In this document: positions 9,423-20,458 of the stretch, piece after piece
Numbering within the stretch: position 1 is the stretch's first letter
Layout of the letters: each line of letters opens with the position of its first letter
Origin: Chromera velia
Lineage: Eukaryota; Sar; Chromeraceae
Direction: 5' to 3'
Assembly (NCBI GenBank): GCA_018398765.1
Contig: JAHBMJ010002739.1
Span: 54,917-97,140 of the forward strand
DNA length: 42,224 nucleotides
Notes under the pieces: model-generated
The model's database searches: none
The model's input: only the letters and a program-made list of their open reading frames with translations
What the model was told of the DNA's origin: nothing
Position numbers and translations under genes: made by a program

Positions 9423-11497
9423 TGAGTGCGTGTGTGTATGTGGGAGTGCGTGTGTGTGTGTGTGTGTGTGTGTGTCTGTGTGTATTGAGAGGGAGCGAGA
9501 GAGACGGAGAAAGAAAAGGAGTTGAAGAAACAAAAGTTACAGCACTGCATGCAGCCAGAGCACCCGAAGTACCCTCAGAACGACGAACCGACCATCTTGC
9601 AAGTGAAGTGACGCTGTCGGGATCTGTGATGTCGTACACGAAGGCGAAAGCGTCTGCAGTGGCGTACTGAGAGAGGAAGGGAGGGAGACGAGAGGAGAAT
9701 GTGTGTGAGGAAAGAGAAGAAAGAAAACAGCGCACAAAGTATGGCAATCGAGAAACAACAGCAGACGGACCCTGTGAATGGTCTTTTTCGTTGTTCTCTT
9801 GGACTATCAGACAGAGAAGCGGGAGCATTCCCCGAGCAGACACACAAAACGTTTGCGCCCGTCTGTCGAACATTGAGAACAATTTGTGAGGCCCTGAATG
9901 CGAGAGTGGACTCAGTCAGACAGTCACAAAAACGTGCGTCCCGTCGTATCGACCCGATGACTGAGAAATGCACGTTCTTGTCCCTTTCCTCTTCTCTTCT
10001 CTTCTCTCCGAAACAACTGACATGAGGACTGAGGAGCTCTCCCCAGATGTCCCCGCCTCCGCTGTCAAGAAGGAACAACTCGACCTGCATGCAGAAAAAG
10101 TTGAGCATAACAACTGTACTTAGAGTCACCACAAGCAGGTGCACTGCAGTGTGTGGGAAGACAAGGTAAGACAAAGCTGATCAGACCTGCACGGTGAACG
10201 AACGGTGAGGGGGGGAGAAGTCAAACAAGGACACGGGTGGGGGAAGTGGGAAAGGAAGAAATTGCAAGATCTACCAGTCACCCCTTTTTCCCGCGCTCCC
10301 ACAACAAAGCACACAAAAAGTTCCAACCAGACCCCCGCCCCCCACCTACTTACTTCTATGGGCGAATCAGGAACCTGGACAACCTTCCGGACCAGATCCA
10401 CGCCCCGAGTCTGATGAGACGCAGCACGGAAGGGAAACCCACAGCGGGTAGACACACCAGAACGGCAGGAGAAGACGCACAAGTCAACGGATGCAGATCA
10501 AAACGAGGGTCGATGCCAGCAAATGAAAAATGCTGAAGACGGTTCAATTGCCCACGAAGAAAAGACACAAAGTGTCAGAGCAACTCGAATAAAAAATTCC
10601 GCAGAAACCGGAAAGAGGGAGACTGACCAGAGTATAGTCTCGACGAAATTTCAGCTGTCCCCCTGCGAAGACCTGAGCGAGAGAGGTCTTCCCGACTCCC
10701 TGGTCGCCTGGAGAGAGCAGAACATATAGAAAGTAATTGAAATAAATCTGGTCAGAATGTCTGGCTGGTAACTGTTTGCTCTATTTGTGACGTCCTGGTC
10801 GTCTGGAGCAGCATGAAAGCAGGAATGGATCCAGACATTGAAGCAAAAAATACAGCGACAGAAAACTGCATCGCAGCCGGGAAGAAAACAACAAAAGGAA
10901 GCTGGGTGCTCTCGTGACCGAGAGGAGAAGGTAGCTGGAAGGAGGTGAGGGCTCAAAGACAGAAGGAGGAACAGAGGGCGTGGGTATGGAGGCAAACCGG
11001 TACGTCAACTTCTGTTGCCAGAAATCTGCCGAAGGACGGACCCTAATCCCGAGCATGTGACACTTGATGAGTCCTTTTTGCTTTTCAATCTCTTTCCATA
11101 GCACTGGCTGAATCAACTAAGAATTCCGTACGAAAGGAGAGGACATTTCTCTGTGCCTCACTTCGTCTCCCTCTCTCTCTCACGCACACACACGCACAGA
11201 GAGAGAGAGAGAGAGAGAGAAGTGCAGACACAGAGGGAGCAAGAAGGGAGGATACAGGGGGGAGGAGAGAGGCCAACGGCAAAGTAGGAGACTGCCCACA
11301 GTCTGAGATGCACTGAGATAAATGAAGAAGCGGCTGTCATCAAAAAGGGGACGGACGTAAAGAAGGGTAGCTTTCAAGAGTGCGTGGGCTGTGTGCCTCC
11401 CTAAAGCACACAGCAAGGGGGGAAACGGCTGACCGAGCAACATCACCTTGCATCGCAGTCTGGCAGCGCCGGCCACGGCGAGAGGTTTGGGAGGCAT
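7717..11497 (-). CDS. IFT27: Intraflagellar transport GTPase IFT27 / Rab-like 4
   Basis: Nine exons join in phase: 11497-11434, 10707-10628, 10410-10354, 10084-10022, 9666-9593, 8789-8684, 8391-8341, 7948-7882 and 7757-7717. They give 200 residues (human IFT27 has about 186). The P-loop GDQGVGKTS is at residues 22-30. RDYTL then [16 protein letters not shown] matches the IFT27 switch I region. [12 protein letters not shown] (68-79) replaces the DTAGQ of ordinary Rabs. [11 protein letters not shown] and NKRD (133-136) complete the fold, and [11 protein letters not shown] is the G5 region. As in the IFT27 family, the catalytic Gln after DxxG is absent. In cilia IFT27 pairs with IFT25 in the IFT-B complex. 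No C-terminal prenylation cysteines are seen, also as in IFT27. The last 13-codon exon is the weakest: its acceptor is GCAAG. If intron 8 were retained, the frame would run through a CA repeat instead. Confidence 0.9.
7807..7855. repeat. CA microsatellite in the last IFT27 intron
   Basis: CA dinucleotide run (GT on the sense strand) between the last two IFT27 exons. Confidence 0.9.
8151..8327. repeat. GAAA/GA purine tract in an IFT27 intron
   Basis: About 175 bp of almost pure purine on the + strand, with GAAA units, a central GA run and more GAAA. It ends 14 bp from the exon at 8341. On the sense strand it is a polypyrimidine tract just downstream of the exon's donor. Confidence 0.95.
9219..9486. 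repeat. Higher-order GT/GA microsatellite in an IFT27 intron
   Basis: Alternating blocks of GT and GA. A composite unit (GA run, then TGCGTGTGTGTATGTGTGAG, then a GT run) recurs, which suggests duplication of whole blocks. Confidence 0.9.
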
Positions 11498-12425
11498 GGT
11501 GTGGTCTGTCCGTCTCGCTCTCTCTTGTTCCTTCTTTTGCTTTGTGTCTGAGTGCTGTCACGTGCTCAGTGAAATTGTGTCCTGTCTTTCCCGGCCCGCT
11601 GTCCTCTTCTTGAATTGCAGCTGTGAGGAGAGCGGGGCTGCACGATATCTGCCGACTGTGCCTTATCGTCACGAGGATCAAAACGGTAAAACAGTGCAAA
11701 CGGTTTCTCCAGTGCCAGAGGACTCAGCTCACAAGGAAGCACACGATCGATCGACTGTTGGGAGCGGAGAGTTGGCGGGAAACATGTGCTGCAATTGTGC
11801 TTTATGCAAGTGTTGGGCATGTTGTTCTTTAGGAGACTGTGCGGCGGCGACGAGCCTTTGGATGTGGCGGCGCGCATCACTGCCAGGTCGACTGTACGTC
11901 CCTTCTGCGCGCGGCGCCGCGCGCAGGATAAATGTCTGTCCTGAAACATGCGTCCAGTAGTCAATCTGAGTCAGCTCAGCAGATCGACCGACCCGCGTGG
12001 GTCGATCACTCGCCGTTGACCTAGACTATATCACACACAGGTCCAGCTGTGCACTTTGATTAACTTTGCCTGCGCGCCTCTCCTCTTTCACCTTGGATCA
12101 ATTCCCAGACGTGATCTGACCGTAGACTGCCGTCTCCTGTCTCTCAAGAGTGGCTTCTCAGTTTCGTTTCGATCCGGAACTGTTTTATCTCAGCCTGCAA
12201 ACGCACAAACACACGGACACAATGATGGAATTCGCAGTGTCCAAGCTTGCCTTCAGGTCACCTGATCTCTTGAAGCTGTGTGGTTTCATTTTGAGTCCCA
12301 AATGACTGACCTCTATGTAACTCTTCTCCCGTCTCCGTCTCCGTCCTGGTGAATTACATACCCGGCCTGCAACTCTGGCTGCATCTCTCTATCACCGCAT
12401 CCTCTCACTTCACCACTCTTCCCCA
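11498..12425. promoter_or_regulatory. Divergent intergenic region between IFT27 and the MAPEG gene
   Basis: The two genes are transcribed away from each other, so this roughly 0.9 kb must hold both promoters. Three inverted repeats lie within about 100 bp: a 22-bp perfect palindrome at 11905-11926, CTGAG/CTCAG at 11966-11979, and GATCGACC/GGTCGATC at 11982-12007. No TATA-like box is obvious. Short open frames here have no domain signal. Confidence 0.5.
11905..11926. promoter_or_regulatory. 22-bp perfect GC palindrome
   Basis: The 11-bp arm CTGCGCGCGGC is followed directly by its exact reverse complement. All 11 pairs match and there is no spacer. It lies about 410 bp upstream of the IFT27 start. 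A dimeric factor site or cruciform is possible. Confidence 0.6.
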
Positions 12426-12756
12426 TTGCTTCCACTTTCTCTCCTTTGTCTTGTCTGGAACGGTACTGGACCCCAGCACCTTCACGGATTCGTTCTCTTT
12501 GTCTACGTCGCTTTTATAGTTTGCATCCTGGCCTCTGAACTGGCATTCGCTCTCTTCGCTTGCCTCCGTGTGCCTGCTTGCCTTCCTCCCTTCACTTGTC
12601 ATATGTAAGTCTCATGCCCGTGCGCTTGAACCGCTCTTTCTCTCTTTGTCTGCTCCGTGGGCTCTGTATGCATGAATCTTTTGCTGGAGAGTGTAAGGGT
12701 GCAGTGTGAGGGTGCGTGAGCGGGAGTAAACGAGGGAGACAAAGAGAAGGAGAGAA

Positions 12757-12821
<65 letters not shown>

Positions 12822-13568
12822 AGAAACCCGTTAGCACACCCCGCCCCCCTTCCCCTTGCAGGTCCACCCTGATTGGTACCGCCGCCCTGTACGCCAAGTT
12901 CTTTGGCACCATCTTCATCCAGGGGGGCACCAAGATCAAGACGGGGGGAAGGCCCCCAGAGGACACCGGGCTGTTCCCAGACCCTAAGAAGAAACTTCCC
13001 AAGCAAACATTCGGGACAGACAGGGGAACCGCGAGTGAGAGAGCGGTGATGAAGGAAATCAGATGGACTAACATCGTCAGAAATGATCTCGAGACGCTGC
13101 CTTTCGGTTAGTTGGCTCGTTCGTCGGTTCAGCGACTGGATGAATAGACATCACGGTGTTGGGTCTCGCTTTGAGACACAGAGCATTTATGTTGGCAAAG
13201 AAAGAACATGGTTACAGGCTTTTGGACCTTCTTGTTCGATCTAAGCCCTCGATTGGGAGATGAGATTGCATGGAAAGAATATTAGGTCGTTTGGGCTTAA
13301 CGTGTACCTGAGTGCTGTGTTCGTGATGGGGTCATGTGTGCTTTTCTCAATGTGTGCTCTCTTCCGGCAGTCAGCTAGAAGCATTCAGTCAGCCCCCTTC
13401 TCCCCCTCTTCCTCACTCTCTTTAGGTATACGAATACGCGCATGTGCGTGTGTGAGAATGCACGTGTGCATGTATCTATGTTCGCGTATGTACTGTGTGG
13501 TGTCTATGTGTGTTTACCTGTCTTTTTAGGTGAGCGTGTGTCCCTCTGTCCGTGTGTGTCCGTCTGTC

Positions 13569-13609
<41 letters not shown>

Positions 13610-14127
13610 CCGTGTGTCCGTGTGTCCGTGTTTGTGTGTGTGTGTGTGTGTGTGTTCGTGCTTGTGCCCGCCACCGAATGAAACAGCCAACCTTCTGCAT
13701 CCATCCGCCTATCCTTGCAGGGATGATTATCTCCTGGGGGACGATGCTTTGCCACTCCAGCCCTCCCTTGCACGCGGTGAGTCAAGTGCCCTACTGTCTG
13801 GTGGGGTTGGTTCTGAAAGTATGTCATAAGAAGTGTTCTGACTCAGAGTTCTTTTGTGATATTGTGATGCATACGTAGACCTACCTGCCTGCCCACACAC
13901 TCCCCAAGCAAGGTAATGAACGAGAGCATGGAGTCTCTGGGGATCGATGCCTGCCTGCCTGCTTTTTTTGTCTGCCTGTTGGCCTTTCTGTTCGTCTGGC
14001 TGCTGGGTGTCTGTGCGTGTGTGTTGACTGTTCCCTGGTCTGTTCTGTTTTGCCCTAATTTTGTTCTCCGTCCCTCCCTTCCTTGCTCACTCTCGCGCTC
14101 TCTCGCTCTCGCTCTCGCTCTCGCCCT

Positions 14128-14159
<32 letters not shown>

Positions 14160-14646
14160 ATGCCTCTCTCACTCTCTCTCTCCCCCCCCCTCCCTCTCTT
14201 CCTTCCTTCAAAAAAGTTCCTTCCGTTTTTCCTTCCTTCTTTCCGTCCTTCCTTCTTTCCTTCCTTCCTTTCTTCCTTCCTTCCTTCCTTCTTTCCTTCC
14301 TTCCTTCCCTCCTTCCCTCCTTCCCTCCTTCCCTCCTTCCCTCCTTCCCTCCTTCCCTCCTTCCCTCCTTCCCTCCTTCCTTCCTTCCCTCCTTCCTTCC
14401 TTCCTTCCTTCCTTCCTTCCTTCCTTCCCTCCTTCTTTCCTTCTTTCCTTCACCCTCTCTCCCCTGTCCTGTTTTTTCTGTGCAATCTGACAGGGTCTTG
14501 TGGCGCTGTTTGTGTTCTCGCGTCTGTTCTACACCATCTCGTACGCGTACGAGAAGCAGCCAGCTCGGTCGATCTTCTGGTTCCTCGGGCATCTTGCAAT
14601 CATTGGGATGCTTGGCAACGGACTGGCCGGACTTTCCAAGCTATGA
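12426..14646 (+). CDS. MAPEG-family microsomal glutathione S-transferase (MGST1-like)
   Basis: Exons 12426(?)-12604, 12862-13106, 13721-13776 and 14494-14646 join in phase. From the ATG formed at the first junction the protein has 151 residues, close to the roughly 155 of MGST1. TM1 is LIGTAALYAKFFGTIFI, followed by the loop motif GGRPPED. A cytosolic loop then leads to IVRNDLETLPFG, matching the conserved Arg-Asn/His-Asp-Leu-Glu before TM2 in MGST1. RLFYTISYAYEKQPARS fits the RxYHTxAY signature, and a last membrane segment ends GNGLAGLSKL. MAPEG enzymes are trimeric ER or outer-envelope proteins that conjugate glutathione to lipophilic electrophiles or reduce lipid peroxides. An in-frame upstream extension to an ATG at 12426 would add a hydrophobic 59-residue leader. 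Which start is used is unresolved. Confidence 0.82.
12761..12819. repeat. GA microsatellite in MAPEG intron 1
   Basis: About 29 GA units, some 40 bp before the acceptor of exon 2. Confidence 0.95.
13562..13660. repeat. GT-rich microsatellite in MAPEG intron 2
   Basis: GT runs mixed with CCGT units, ending about 60 bp before the acceptor at 13720. Confidence 0.9.
14084..14453. repeat. CT and TTCC polypyrimidine tract in MAPEG intron 3
   Basis: About 130 bp of CT/CTCG units followed by about 240 bp of TTCC, CTCC and TTTCC units. It is nearly pure pyrimidine on the sense strand and ends 40 bp before the last acceptor. Confidence 0.95.
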
Positions 14647-17205
14647 TTGCCCAGGAGATCGGCTTACACCGCGTTCTGACTGTATCTTATGAAGGCGAAT
14701 GCAAGTTTCAAAATTATTAGGTCTTCCCCAGAGAAGTTTTGAACGAGCCTTTCAGCCCTAGCTTTCAGCCAGGCTTCGAACTTGAAAGTTTTGGCACTAG
14801 TTCTTGCAGTCTTCTCCAAATTTCTTGTTAAATCCAGCAAGAGCTAAATTTTAACCTATAGATTTTAACGATTTTTTGCAGTAAATTTAACTTCAAATTA
14901 ATTATTTTTTTACTGAAAAAATGTTGTTTGAAACACTCTGTCACTTTGACAGCAATTTGTCAGCAAACTTAGAAGCAGACATGTAGGCTTTTAAGGCTTT
15001 TATTAAGAATGTTAATATGTTATGTTAAATAAGAAAGAGCGTCCAAAGGTTTAAAAACCTTAAAACTTTGTGTTAAGGTCTACGTACTTCAAGTTTAATA
15101 GGCCAAAGCCCAAAGGGTTAGCGGCGTTAGCCATGATAAGTGCTTAGCACTGCTTGCAAGGCCAGGTTTCAAGGCTCTTCAGAGCCTGAATTAGAGATTA
15201 ATAGCGCTAAAGTACTAAAAGTAGTTGAAGTCGATGCCTAGTGACAGACTTAATCGATGTCAGAAGTATTTCTTGACAAATTCTTGCAATTCCCTATATT
15301 AAAGCGATTTCACAATTGTTCTGATTTCATTATATAGTCTTCCAAAAAGTTTTTAAGAAGTATTTTATGTGCATAGTCTAGAATGCATGTCTGCATGCAT
15401 TATTGCAACATGATCAAAGTTAATATTACAACGTAAAGCAGCCATAAGCTACACATCTTAAAAATTCCACAAAAGTAAAAAAACATATTGTGCGCTTGTA
15501 AACTTGTGTTATTGTCATGCCCTCGTGAATCACTTTTTTACTTGCTTAATCTTAATGGAGAGGCTGTCGGGCTCGTATCCGCCGCACATGTTCATTTACC
15601 AGGATCTTTACGATGCGATGCACCCGTTTCCGCGTCGCTCTTATCTTCCAACCCACCAGAAGACTCTGACCCGAACACGAACGTCTCTGGAATTACGGCA
15701 AGCGTAAGACGAGCGGGGTGGAACCGAGGAGAGATGAGAAAGTGATTCACTTGGCGGGACAGTCTAGTGGAAGGCACTCGCAACTAGGCATCTGCTGTAG
15801 CGTTGCTTCCAAAGCCTCTGGCCTTGTCAGGAGCCTAGTAGAAGAACTCGGACGATATAGATACCGTGGGCGAGCTGTGGGCTTCCCAGGCTGATAGGTC
15901 GCTGAAAGGACGTGAAGAGGGGAAGACGTCTGGAAGAACGTAACCGTTTTCGTTTTTATCATCTCCCTCTCCTTGAAGGCTTAGCGTTTGGAGCCACTGC
16001 AATCTCGACTAGCGCTTGCCTCTTCTGGTTGACTTGCAAAAGGAAACACTACTGGGCTTACCCGTCTCTTGAGGGTTCATTCTGGAGCTGCACTCTTACA
16101 AGTTTATCTCTTCATCCCTGGAGACGGAAACACTGGAGACGGAAGAAAGTGTTCTCTGAATATGTTGCAGAGAGCTGATGATTTCCGCGACCTGCACTGG
16201 AAGATCAGTCACGGATACCAGAAGCAGAGACTGGGATTACTTGAGTGCTTACTTTGTGATGCTTAGCGCCGTCTGAAGACCATTGTGCGGCTCTTGCGTC
16301 TAAGTTGAAGTGACATGACTCATTACACTTTCAGATCAGTCGTTCTCTGTCAATACTGCATAATCTTCTCTCACGAGTCAAGCAAAGAACTTCTATGTTC
16401 ACGCTTGCTACAACAAGAACGGCTCGCTCGAGGATTCGGCTGCCTGAGTCTTTTATAGACTTAGTTATTAAAGTACACTGATTTAATTGTAATAATTATT
16501 GTACATACATTAATTTTGTCATTAAACAATTATTTTTAGACTTATCTCACTTTAAAAGCGTTATAGCAAAGCAAGTAGTAAAGGAGCATAATATGCGATG
16601 CATAGCTAGTACGTAGCATAATATGACGTACATGCACCATAACGCCGTGACTGACGTTACGTTGACAGTGGTATACTATCACCTAGACCATCACACTAAT
16701 GATGTAGTACATTTATACGCAGTGATACATATATATTACCTACTAGCCTAGTACCTAGCATACTACAAACCCTATAGTATACAGTCGATATAAGTAAAAA
16801 AGGTATCTAAGTGATATGAAGTGATGAGCTTATATATTTTAATCTGAATTTTGATCTATTTTTTCATTTTGTGTATTGTGCTGGTAGAATAACAAAAAGC
16901 GCAAGGTGTTTGACAATAGAAAAACAACAGTGGACTCGTAACTCTATACCCCTTACACTAGCCCTTACATCATCATCATCATCATACGTTAAACTAGAAG
17001 CTTAATTTCTAGCTTAAATTCTTACTAGAATCGTCACCAGATGTCTAAACTATTTAGTATGAGTATTAGTATCTAAAAGAACTTATCTTAGAAATAGAAA
17101 GAAATATATCTGTGATCCAAAGTCTTCAAATGATTTGATCAGATTTCTGATCCAATTTGTTTTTGAATTCGTTTTTTTAAACAACATATGAGTTCAGACA
17201 GGTGT
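14647..17205. other. Convergent intergenic region, mostly AT-rich
   Basis: The flanks (14700-15480 and 16450-17180) are AT-rich, with short hairpins such as AGTGC-TTA-GCACT (15139-15151) and AGGCTC-TTCA-GAGCCT (15172-15187). An island at about 15490-16300 is richer in GC and has 50-90 codon frames on both strands. No domain, splice pattern or start supports a gene there. A CAT triplet run sits near 16970-16985. Confidence 0.55.
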
Positions 17206-18491
17206 CTACCACCCTTGTTTTATAGCTTTCCACCGAGCCTGCCTGTTGAGTTTCCCCTGTTTCTGCCACCTCTTCTGGCGCTTCTGTGCGGCCCTGACGT
17301 CTCTGGGAAGGCGGCGATACTTTGCGGGGAGGCGATCGTTCAGAATGCCTTCACAGGGATCGGGGGCCTCGCCATCCAATTCAGAAGAGAGCAGCATGTC
17401 GGTCCGTCTTGGGATCTCCCCTATTCCCGCTCTGCGCGTACCTGCCTTGGTTACAAGCTGGCGAAAATCCACGTCTCCTGTCGCACGCTGGAGACGTGTG
17501 AGAAGATCCATATGGGCCTTCTTTCTTTTCTCTTTTGGACTACTGGCTTCTGCACGACGCTCTTCCTCCTGCTCTTTTCTCAATGAAGCTAATTCCGCCT
17601 TTCGGGACCGCACCCCATCCTCGGCACTCTCCCCAACCTCCCACCACTCCCTCACAGTTCCCTTCGAATCCTTTGCATGCCCAAAATTAATCAGACGGGA
17701 TGTCGAGGGAGTTGCAACAAAACCCCCATCTTCAGGAGGGACAAAGGAGGAATCGGAAGGACTAGACTCAGAACCTTCCTTTGCCTCCCTTTCCCCTCCT
17801 TCCCTTCCTCTACCCCTGTCTCTCTTCTCTTTCAACCTCCCTTCACCACGACCACCTTTCTGCTTCCCTCTATTTCCCATTTCATCTTCCTCATCCTCCC
17901 CGTCCTCTCCCACTCCATTCATCTCCAAGCCCCGAGACCTCAACACCTCTGCGCCCTCAACTAGGGCACGTCGGCGCCTTCTTTGCCCACCCCATTCAAA
18001 TTCCCCCTCTACCCCGTCCTCTCTGTCTTGTCTCTTCAAACCCAAGTTCCCCCCATGCACACTGACGGAGACGTCCAAGGGATCACTCACACCCTCAGAA
18101 GGAAACGAAAGCTCCTCCCCACACACCCACGGTTGCCCCCCCTCTCCCACCGCAAAACGATACTGTTCTGCCTCCAACTCCGATGCCGCCACGCTTTCCT
18201 CTTCCTCCCGCTGTCTCCTCTCTTCAGCGGCTTCCAACGCCGCTCTACGCAGTCTCAATTCCTCCATCACTTCCTCACGCGAACTTCCCAACACACGAAA
18301 CAGACGGCCCAGTTCAGCTGCCTGGTCTGACTCCACCCTGTCCATCTTCCTGCTGACATTCAACGCGAATGACTCCAAAATGTTTTGCTGGAAAAGCTCC
18401 AGCCTCTCGCAGGCCTGCAGGGCGCGCAAAGACGGAGAAAGACAAAACAATGTCTTCAAAATGAAGAGAGAACCTCTGTCACTCACACACA

Positions 18492-18524
<33 letters not shown>

Positions 18525-18542
18525 GCAAACCCTTTCTCTTTG

Positions 18543-18577
<35 letters not shown>

Positions 18578-20458
18578 ATCTCTCTTTTTTTTTTTCTCTC
18601 TCTCTCACACAAAGACTCTCAAACAGCCGATTCTTACAACTCCCGAACCGGGAAAAACTATTGTCACACACAACAACCGTCAAGTTTTCTCGTTCACGCA
18701 TTTCACTTCCATCTAGTCCGCTGATCTGCATGCACACAGTCTGCAAGACGCACAAGCACAAACCAGCTTGATTCTCGGTGACGGAAGGACCGTTTCTGTG
18801 TGCTTCTTACTCAATCTACTCAAGAGAAGCAGAAAAAAGTGAAACACGCGACCTCGCCCAATCCGTTCCTCTCCGACCTGAAGCATGCGAATCATGTTTT
18901 TGAGGCTGAAGGTGACTGCCTTCTGGCAGCTCCAGTCTGCAATCTCTGTGAAGAGAACGTCGTTATGGAACCCCGCGCCCGCACACCCCTCCAAGAGTTG
19001 GACTAGCGACAGTTGGGTCAGAGAGGAGACGCCTGGAAGAACCAACTCGGTCGCTGCAGCCAGCTGCGAGGGTGCAGGCACTCCCACCTTTCCGAAGGCG
19101 TATATGATCTTGACCAGAGTCTCGGGTGACATACGCAACTCGGGTTTCTGCAGACTGTCCCTATCTGGAAATGCGCGGGTGAAGGCGCCGTAGAGGGGCG
19201 CATGGAGAGTCTGCAGCTCTGCGTCTGCCACCATCAGGTCACACACAGCGTCCAGGTCTTGCGGGGAGGGGAGGGATGCCGCGTGTCTCCATTCACGCAG
19301 AGCGTCCTCACCCCTCTCAGACAGTCGAATACAGAGGGACCTGCACAGCGCTCAGGGGACACCGCGGAATGTAAAATGGCAATTGTTTTTACATGCATCG
19401 GGGAGGTCGATCGGCTCAGGACAGAAGCGCCGATTCGCAAATGGTTCGCTGGCTTGCTGATGATGGGAGAGAGTAGCACATAGCAGTGAATCAATCCAGC
19501 ACGCAAACTTGCCCAGACAAAACATAGAATTTTTTCATGTTTTCGTTGACTTTTGTTTTCTTACCGTCTCGTGAAAAGTGATTGCATGTCTGGCTTCCTC
19601 TCGTTCACATTTTCGTCACTGAAGCGTGTGCTCGTCCTCCGCTTCCCCCTTTCCTTTCTCTTCTCCCCTCATCCCCCCCACCCACTTGTCAGCATGAGAG
19701 GGAAAGGATGCCAGGGCAGTTGCAGCTGTTGCCAAATCTGCAAGTGCGGCACCTTCAACTCGACCAGAAAGTAGACCCTGAAGTGACCCCAGAGCGTCGG
19801 AGTGTTCCAACCCCACTCTAGACAGAAACCTCAGAAAGGCAGCAACAATCCCGGGGGCAGAAGAGAGCTCTTTCTTTCTGCTCTCTCGCTGGAGTTCTCG
19901 TAAAATTAAATTCTGAAATTTTCGATTCCGAATGCGGAATTGAGAGACAGCATGGAGACACACGCACAAATGAGACGGCGACAGTTCGTGAGCCTTCTCT
20001 TCCAGCTCTTCTAAGAGACAGGAAAACAAACGCTCATTCCGCCATCGGGCGAGCACAAAGGAGTGAAGGAGAGTCACGATTGCCGTCCCACTCAATTCTC
20101 TCCGCACTACCAACGCTCTCTTTGCAATTGCTGTCCAGAGGTCGCCATTCAATTTCTCTGCCTGTCCATACTCATACGCCACCTGCGCCAACTCAGAAGG
20201 GCCCGTCGTGATGACCTGTCTCGTCTCCGGAATGTCCTTCACCGACTGCATCCACACGCCCTGCTGCAGTTTTCTGCTTTCCCTGGGCGCTCTCTTCGCC
20301 GTCTCCCGGCCTTCTCTCACAGAGGAGACGGCGAAAGGGTTGGTGCTGCTGATTTTGGACAGAGGAGCATTCTGGAACTGAGGCTGGGCCCCGGCGGTCG
20401 TGGACAGATAACGCCGCTGGGCTCCTCCTTGCTTGGCCTGCCGGAGTGACCTTTGCAT
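17206..20458 (-). CDS. Mitochondrial-type alpha-helical repeat protein, function unknown
   Basis: Three exons join in phase: 20458-19686, 19340-18878 and 18414-17206. They give 814 residues. The first 45 residues are rich in Arg, Gln, Ser and Thr with no acidic residue (MQRSLRQAKQGGAQRRYLST), a typical mitochondrial presequence. Residues about 75-400 are repeated amphipathic helices, for example ALVVRRELSGTAIVTLLHSF and MSPETLVKIIYAFGKVG. The spacing recalls the FASTK/RAP and heptatricopeptide-type repeats that are abundant in alveolate organelle RNA-binding proteins. No RAP motif was recognised. About residues 440-740 are low-complexity Glu/Arg/Gly/Lys. The last 45 residues are very basic and Trp-containing (RLPRDVRAAQKRQKRWQKQG), suited to RNA or ribosome binding. 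Mitochondrial RNA processing or ribosome assembly is an inference. It is head-to-head with the giant gene at 21274. Confidence 0.75.
18481..18606. repeat. CA and CT microsatellites in the helical-repeat gene intron 2
   Basis: A CA run at 18481-18524 and a CT/TTT tract at 18547-18606, in the intron between exons 2 and 3. The nearer one is about 65 bp upstream (sense) of the exon 3 acceptor. Confidence 0.9.

Noticed and set aside
9084-9882. A 263-residue His/Thr-rich minus-strand frame
   Set aside because: Only its short part at 9593-9666 is coding (IFT27 exon 5). The rest is intron with GT/GA repeats read through.
15121-15190. Possible tRNA in a hairpin-rich stretch
   Set aside because: The stems do not give a cloverleaf, and no proper T-loop or anticodon arm could be placed.
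17246-18724. A 492-residue plus-strand frame rich in Ser and Pro
   Set aside because: It is the antisense shadow of exon 3 of the helical-repeat gene. The minus strand joins in phase to two further exons and has the better composition.
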